From assembly GCA_012840225.1 (NCBI GenBank), contig DULU01000005.1, positions 18,717 through 82,716 on the forward strand: DNA of 64,000 nucleotides. The letters run 5' to 3'. The DNA comes from Bacillota bacterium. GTDB lineage: Bacteria; Bacillota; Limnochordia; DTU080. Shown one piece after another: positions 60,674-64,000 of this stretch (the first letter of the stretch is position 1; each line of letters opens with the position of its first letter). Below the pieces are notes generated by a model. It did no database searches, was not told the origin of the DNA, and saw only the letters and a program-made list of their open reading frames with translations. A program made the position numbers and the translations under genes.

Positions 60674-61141
60674 TCACTCGAAATAGACACCCTTGGTTTC
60701 CTCCTCAAAAATGGCCGCCGGATAAGGAAACCCGAGTTCCGGCATCTCGGAGGGCATAAAAAACTTGGCCTGTTTCGTCTCATCGTTACCCTCGGTGATA
60801 AGCGAGCCGCCCACCGCCCGGCACCGGAAAACCATGATGTGATACTCCACTTCGTCTTTGTTAGGATAAGTCACCCGGCACTGCGGTCCGCCCAAAACGG
60901 CGACCACGCTTTCGGGAGAGACTTTTATGCCCGTCTCCTCGAATACTTCCCGCGCCACAGCCTCACTCGGCTTTTCCCCAGGTTCGATGGCCCCCGCCGG
61001 CAAGCACCAGCGGTCGTCGTTGAGTTGCTGGAGCAATATGCACCCCTCGGCATCCCGTACCACAGCGGCTACACCGGGTATCAGCAAAAGCGAGTGTCCG
61101 ATCTGCCGGCGCAATGCTTCATAGTATGGCGAAATTCCCAA
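60674..61141 (-). CDS. Nudix hydrolase
   Basis: The 155-residue protein has the Nudix box LPAGAIEPGEKPSEAVAREVFEETGIKV (about residues 45-70) and the N-terminal SPYYEALRRQIGHSLLLIPGVAAVV found in many Firmicutes Nudix proteins. It would cleave a nucleoside diphosphate derivative. TTG 61141 has AGGAGGG ten bases upstream, whereas ATG 61165 has no ribosome site; both share the frame. Confidence 0.9.
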   Translation of the reverse strand: MGISPYYEALRRQIGHSLLLIPGVAAVVRDAEGCILLQQLNDDRWCLPAGAIEPGEKPSEAVAREVFEETGIKVSPESVVAVLGGPQCRVTYPNKDEVEYHIMVFRCRAVGGSLITEGNDETKQAKFFMPSEMPELGFPYPAAIFEEETKGVYFE

Positions 61142-61216
61142 TATATCTACTCCCTCCTGATTCAAAGCAAATTCTCACAAACAATATGGATATCCTCCAA
61201 AGGAAGTTATAAGCCG

Positions 61217-61447
61217 ATGATAATTAAGCGGTTATCTGCTGTTAAGTGGTACCTGCCTGAGCCGGAGGCCGAAAAAGTTCTGGCCGTGCTGCTGGAAGCT
61301 CAAGACAAAGGATGCCGTTTGGTGGCTCAGGATTTGCTCTTTATGAGGCAGGAAGTGCCTTATGGAAGCACGTCCGAGTCGGCCGTATATGCCATTGGGA
61401 AGCATCCGGCAGGATTATCTATCAAATCAACAAGTCTTGCGTGTTAA
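61217..61447 (+). CDS. Small hypothetical protein
   Basis: The 76-codon frame starts at ATG 61217 after AAGGAAG and ends 41 bp before the lipoprotein start. It encodes a compact sequence (LPEPEAEKVLAVLLEAQDKGCRLVAQDLLFMRQ) that reads like a short helical protein. No family recognised; it could be co-transcribed with the lipoprotein gene. Confidence 0.45.
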   Translation: MIIKRLSAVKWYLPEPEAEKVLAVLLEAQDKGCRLVAQDLLFMRQEVPYGSTSESAVYAIGKHPAGLSIKSTSLAC

Positions 61448-61488
61448 AATTTTGCTGTCGATACTTAATACGCGTTAGGAGTGAGGTT

Positions 61489-63939
61489 ATGAATTCCCTT
61501 CATTTTACCCGGCGACGCTTTTTAACATTGGTAGTGTGGCTGATGCTGACGGCCGTTGCCTGCGGCGGCGAGGCTTACGATTCCTTTTTTGCCCCGGCCG
61601 TCGATTGGGGAGCGGAGGCCAACCTCCCGGCAGACAAGGTGTTTCCCCAAGGCCGGATATTTCCTTTCGGCGGGTATTCGGGCATCGCTTCCCGGGAAGC
61701 GGCCAATTTTTTCACCTTGCACGGGCCGGCATATGGGGACGCCAGACAAAAACTGGTACCTGCAGCTGAAGCCAGCGGCATGTATACCGTCTATACCATC
61801 GGTCTACCGATGAACTTTCTGGAAAGCGGCAACCAGCCCAAACTTAATTTAACCGCAGAGGAGATCGCCGCGGCGGTCAAAAGTCAGGTGGATGCCGTCA
61901 AGGATAGCGAGACCATAGCCTGGTGGTACATACAACCTGAAGAGTTGCGGCCCTGGCGAGACGACGAGATGGCTTATCTGGACTTGGTAACCCGCACCAT
62001 CAGGGAGAATGATCCGCTGGGGCGGCCGATCTGGATGTATGATCCGGGACATCGCCCGGCCGATCATTTGGCGGTTACGGCACGCTATCTGGATATAGTG
62101 GGCAAAGGCATGTATACCAACTATTCCGGCCAAAAAGGTCACCGCTGCTGGGTGAGGTGGACTATAGAGCAGCAATCAGAAGCGATCAGACGGAGCGGCG
62201 ATCCCGGAAAAATACAGATCGCCGTGCCGGAGATGTTCCAGGAGCCCGGCTTCGGCGAATTGGTAAAGGTCCCGTCTTGGGTGCGCCACGACGTTTACCT
62301 GGCGCTGATCATGGGAGCGCAAGGTGTGGTACCGTTTTCGCTGGCCACCCGCTCCGGTTTTTCCCAGGAAGCGTGGAACGCCTATTATAACGCCTATGCC
62401 CGGACGGCGCGCGAATTAAACGGTGAGCTGCAACTGGGCCAGGTGTTTTTATTCGGAGAGCGCCGCCATGATCTAGCATTAACCATCATCGAGGGCGAGC
62501 CGGTCGTCTCCCCGCAGATAGGAACGGGCGGCATCAGCGAGACGATCGTTTACCCTTCCGTGGCCATGGCCAACATCGCTTATGGCAGAGAGCGCTATGT
62601 ATTTCTGGCCAATTCCTCCGAAGCCCCGGTAACTGTGCGCATCGACGGTTTTCCGTCCCAACCTGTTTACGCCAGGGATGTATTCACCAGTGAGCCGCTG
62701 CCTCCCATCGCCTCATCGGTCACCATCTCCATGGCTCCCTTGGGCGTGGCCGGTTTGCTCCTCTCCGCGCCGCCGGATGCCACTGCTGACCGAAAACCGG
62801 ACTTAGCAGCGGAGGACAAGCCGTCTGTCGGGATCGGAGAGACCGCAGAAACGGCACGTATATCTCTTCATCCGGTAGTTGCCGCCGACACCCCGAAGGC
62901 GGGCGCGCAGCTGACCATGGGCTATGTCTGGATGAAAACGCCGGTTCCCGGAGAAGTGGTCGACTCATTTATCTTCCCCTTGGAGTTCGAGGTTAGAGGT
63001 CTCGATCTGAGCTCCTTCAGCGTAGCGGTTAACGGCCGGACTATCTATGAAGGGGCGGACTTACCCACGAACCTTTACGTAAAGACCACGGATTTGCTGG
63101 CCGGAGTGAACTTGATCACGGTGAGCGCCGGAGATAAAAACGGATTCACGGTGACCGACATGTTCACCTTTACTATCGATCACCTGCGGTTCAGCTTCCC
63201 CCAACACGACATCCAAAAGCCAATAAAAGGTGACGTCCCCTTTGCACTTGCGGTGATCGTGCCTCCGGAAGAGGTGAGCGATATCACCATCGATCTGATC
63301 TCTATTGAATATGGCGAGAGAAAGGAAACATTCACGCTATATAAAGGAACTACACCGCCGCCGGCCATGGTATTGCCGACCACCGCCTATGCCGACGGTG
63401 CCTATGACCTGGAAGCCAGGGTGACCTCCACCGGCGGTATCACTTCTTCCCTCTCGCATCGTCTCGTCGTCGACAACTGGGTTACCATGGAAGATGAAAT
63501 CAGACCGCCCACGCAATCCTGGCTGGGCACCATCGACCAACTGCTGGCGGTGGAACGCAGTTCAGGCTGGGAGTTCGTGGTTTTGCGCGCTTCTCCCTTC
63601 GGTGATGGCGACAGGATCCGGCGCCGCAGCGGCGGCGAGGAGTATATTGTCTGGAGACAACCCAGGTTGAGGCAATTTTTGTTTACCATATTTGCCCGCG
63701 AGGCTGAAGCTGCGGCTGAGAGCGTGTCCATTGCCGTCTCTGCCGACGGCCGGGAGTGGCGGGAAATAAGTTATGCCTCTACCGTCTCCGCAGAGGGAGA
63801 ATACGGCCTGAAGCTGGAATTGCAGGGCGAGGTGCCGGCCGAATGGCAGAGCGAATATATCCGCTTCAGCATCTCCGGCGGTTTTAGGCATGAAGGAGAA
63901 ATCGAGCTGGGCCACATCATGCTGACCGGAGAGAAATGA
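61489..63939 (+). CDS. Large lipoprotein with glycosidase-like and Ig-like regions
   Basis: The 816-residue exported protein begins RRRFLTLVVWLMLTAVACGG, a signal peptide with a lipobox-like Cys near residue 25. Residues 30-400 read like a TIM-barrel domain: TIAWWYIQPEELRPWRDDEMAYLDLVTRTIRENDPLGRPIWMYDPGH and HDVYLALIMGAQGVVPFSLATRSG. A short beta domain with LANSSEAPVTVRIDGF follows. Then come two Ig-like domains (SFIFPLEFEVRGLDLSSFSV; VPFALAVIVPPEEVSDITIDLISIEYG) and a C-terminal beta-sandwich. It may bind or degrade a polysaccharide on the cell surface; the family is unknown to me. ATG 61489 has AGGAG seven bases upstream. Confidence 0.7.
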   Translation: MNSLHFTRRRFLTLVVWLMLTAVACGGEAYDSFFAPAVDWGAEANLPADKVFPQGRIFPFGGYSGIASREAANFFTLHGPAYGDARQKLVPAAEASGMYTVYTIGLPMNFLESGNQPKLNLTAEEIAAAVKSQVDAVKDSETIAWWYIQPEELRPWRDDEMAYLDLVTRTIRENDPLGRPIWMYDPGHRPADHLAVTARYLDIVGKGMYTNYSGQKGHRCWVRWTIEQQSEAIRRSGDPGKIQIAVPEMFQEPGFGELVKVPSWVRHDVYLALIMGAQGVVPFSLATRSGFSQEAWNAYYNAYARTARELNGELQLGQVFLFGERRHDLALTIIEGEPVVSPQIGTGGISETIVYPSVAMANIAYGRERYVFLANSSEAPVTVRIDGFPSQPVYARDVFTSEPLPPIASSVTISMAPLGVAGLLLSAPPDATADRKPDLAAEDKPSVGIGETAETARISLHPVVAADTPKAGAQLTMGYVWMKTPVPGEVVDSFIFPLEFEVRGLDLSSFSVAVNGRTIYEGADLPTNLYVKTTDLLAGVNLITVSAGDKNGFTVTDMFTFTIDHLRFSFPQHDIQKPIKGDVPFALAVIVPPEEVSDITIDLISIEYGERKETFTLYKGTTPPPAMVLPTTAYADGAYDLEARVTSTGGITSSLSHRLVVDNWVTMEDEIRPPTQSWLGTIDQLLAVERSSGWEFVVLRASPFGDGDRIRRRSGGEEYIVWRQPRLRQFLFTIFAREAEAAAESVSIAVSADGREWREISYASTVSAEGEYGLKLELQGEVPAEWQSEYIRFSISGGFRHEGEIELGHIMLTGEK

Positions 63940-63966
63940 CGACCGGCAGGGAGTTATGTCGGTGAA

Positions 63967-64000
63967 GAGCCGAAGGCGCCGGCTGAGGCGCTTTCGGCTC
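63967..64000 (+). terminator. Probable terminator hairpin at the window end
   Basis: GAGCCGAAGGCGCC and GGCGCTTTCGGCTC (one mismatch) form a 14 bp stem with loop GGCTGA shortly after the lipoprotein stop. Any T run lies beyond the window. Confidence 0.75.

Overview
The window looks like a chromosome segment of a GC-rich, probably anaerobic member of the Bacillota (Firmicutes). A textbook isoleucine T-box leader precedes ileS. Strong AGGAGG-type ribosome sites and GTG/TTG starts are common. There is a one-step meso-diaminopimelate dehydrogenase of the short (about 300 aa) type, an oxygen-sensitive-type 2-oxoacid:acceptor oxidoreductase, and a peroxiredoxin whose catalytic cysteine is encoded by UGA, which implies selenocysteine use. 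I cannot name a species. Symbiobacterium- or Limnochordia-like lineages are my guess from gene flavour only.

Layout. 1-5.3 kb: 3' end of an S9 peptidase, T-box plus ileS, and a URO-D family protein. 5.3-11.2 kb: diaminopimelate dehydrogenase, an orphan sugar-binding protein, then a PEP-mutase-superfamily enzyme divergent from a frameshifted LysR gene and a 6PGDH-like dehydrogenase. 11.2-21 kb: GH20-type hexosaminidase, a PII-like/DUF1538 membrane pair, a helical protein, a D-Ala-D-Ala-ligase-like ATP-grasp enzyme, and an exported TPR protein. 21-26.7 kb: the most unusual part. Two tandem paralogous genes each encode two winged helices plus a PD-(D/E)XK-like domain, intact in the first and eroded in the second. 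They lie among five copies of a 130-150 bp non-coding repeat with imperfect terminal inverted repeats. 26.7-37.5 kb: glucose-6-phosphate isomerase, a DUF4038-type glycosidase, nitrilase, 2-oxoacid oxidoreductase, sulfatase and NagA. 37.6-48.7 kb: Gfo/Idh/MocA dehydrogenases, an ECF sigma factor with a small membrane partner, aldo/keto reductase, phosphoesterase, S9 peptidase, VTT membrane protein, selenoprotein peroxiredoxin and a second URO-D protein. 48.7-56.1 kb: a tight minus-strand run of small enzymes (methyltransferases, acetyltransferase, kinases, Nudix, VOC) resembling a housecleaning or resistance operon. 56.2-64 kb: LacI regulator and sugar-binding protein, a decayed cyclase-like gene, a hypothetical protein, Nudix, and a large lipoprotein.

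Functional themes are scavenging of (amino)sugars (GH20, NagA, Pgi, sulfatase, two solute-binding proteins), anaerobic 2-oxoacid oxidation, peptide breakdown and peroxide defence. A second theme is short in-frame tandem repeats: at least ten genes carry low-complexity inserts or tails built from 9-24 bp units that their families normally lack. Gene decay is also visible: a frameshifted LysR, an internally deleted cyclase-like gene, an out-of-frame MazG-like remnant and an orphan open frame. No CRISPR array, rRNA, convincing tRNA or transposase gene was seen. All family calls are by eye, without database searches.
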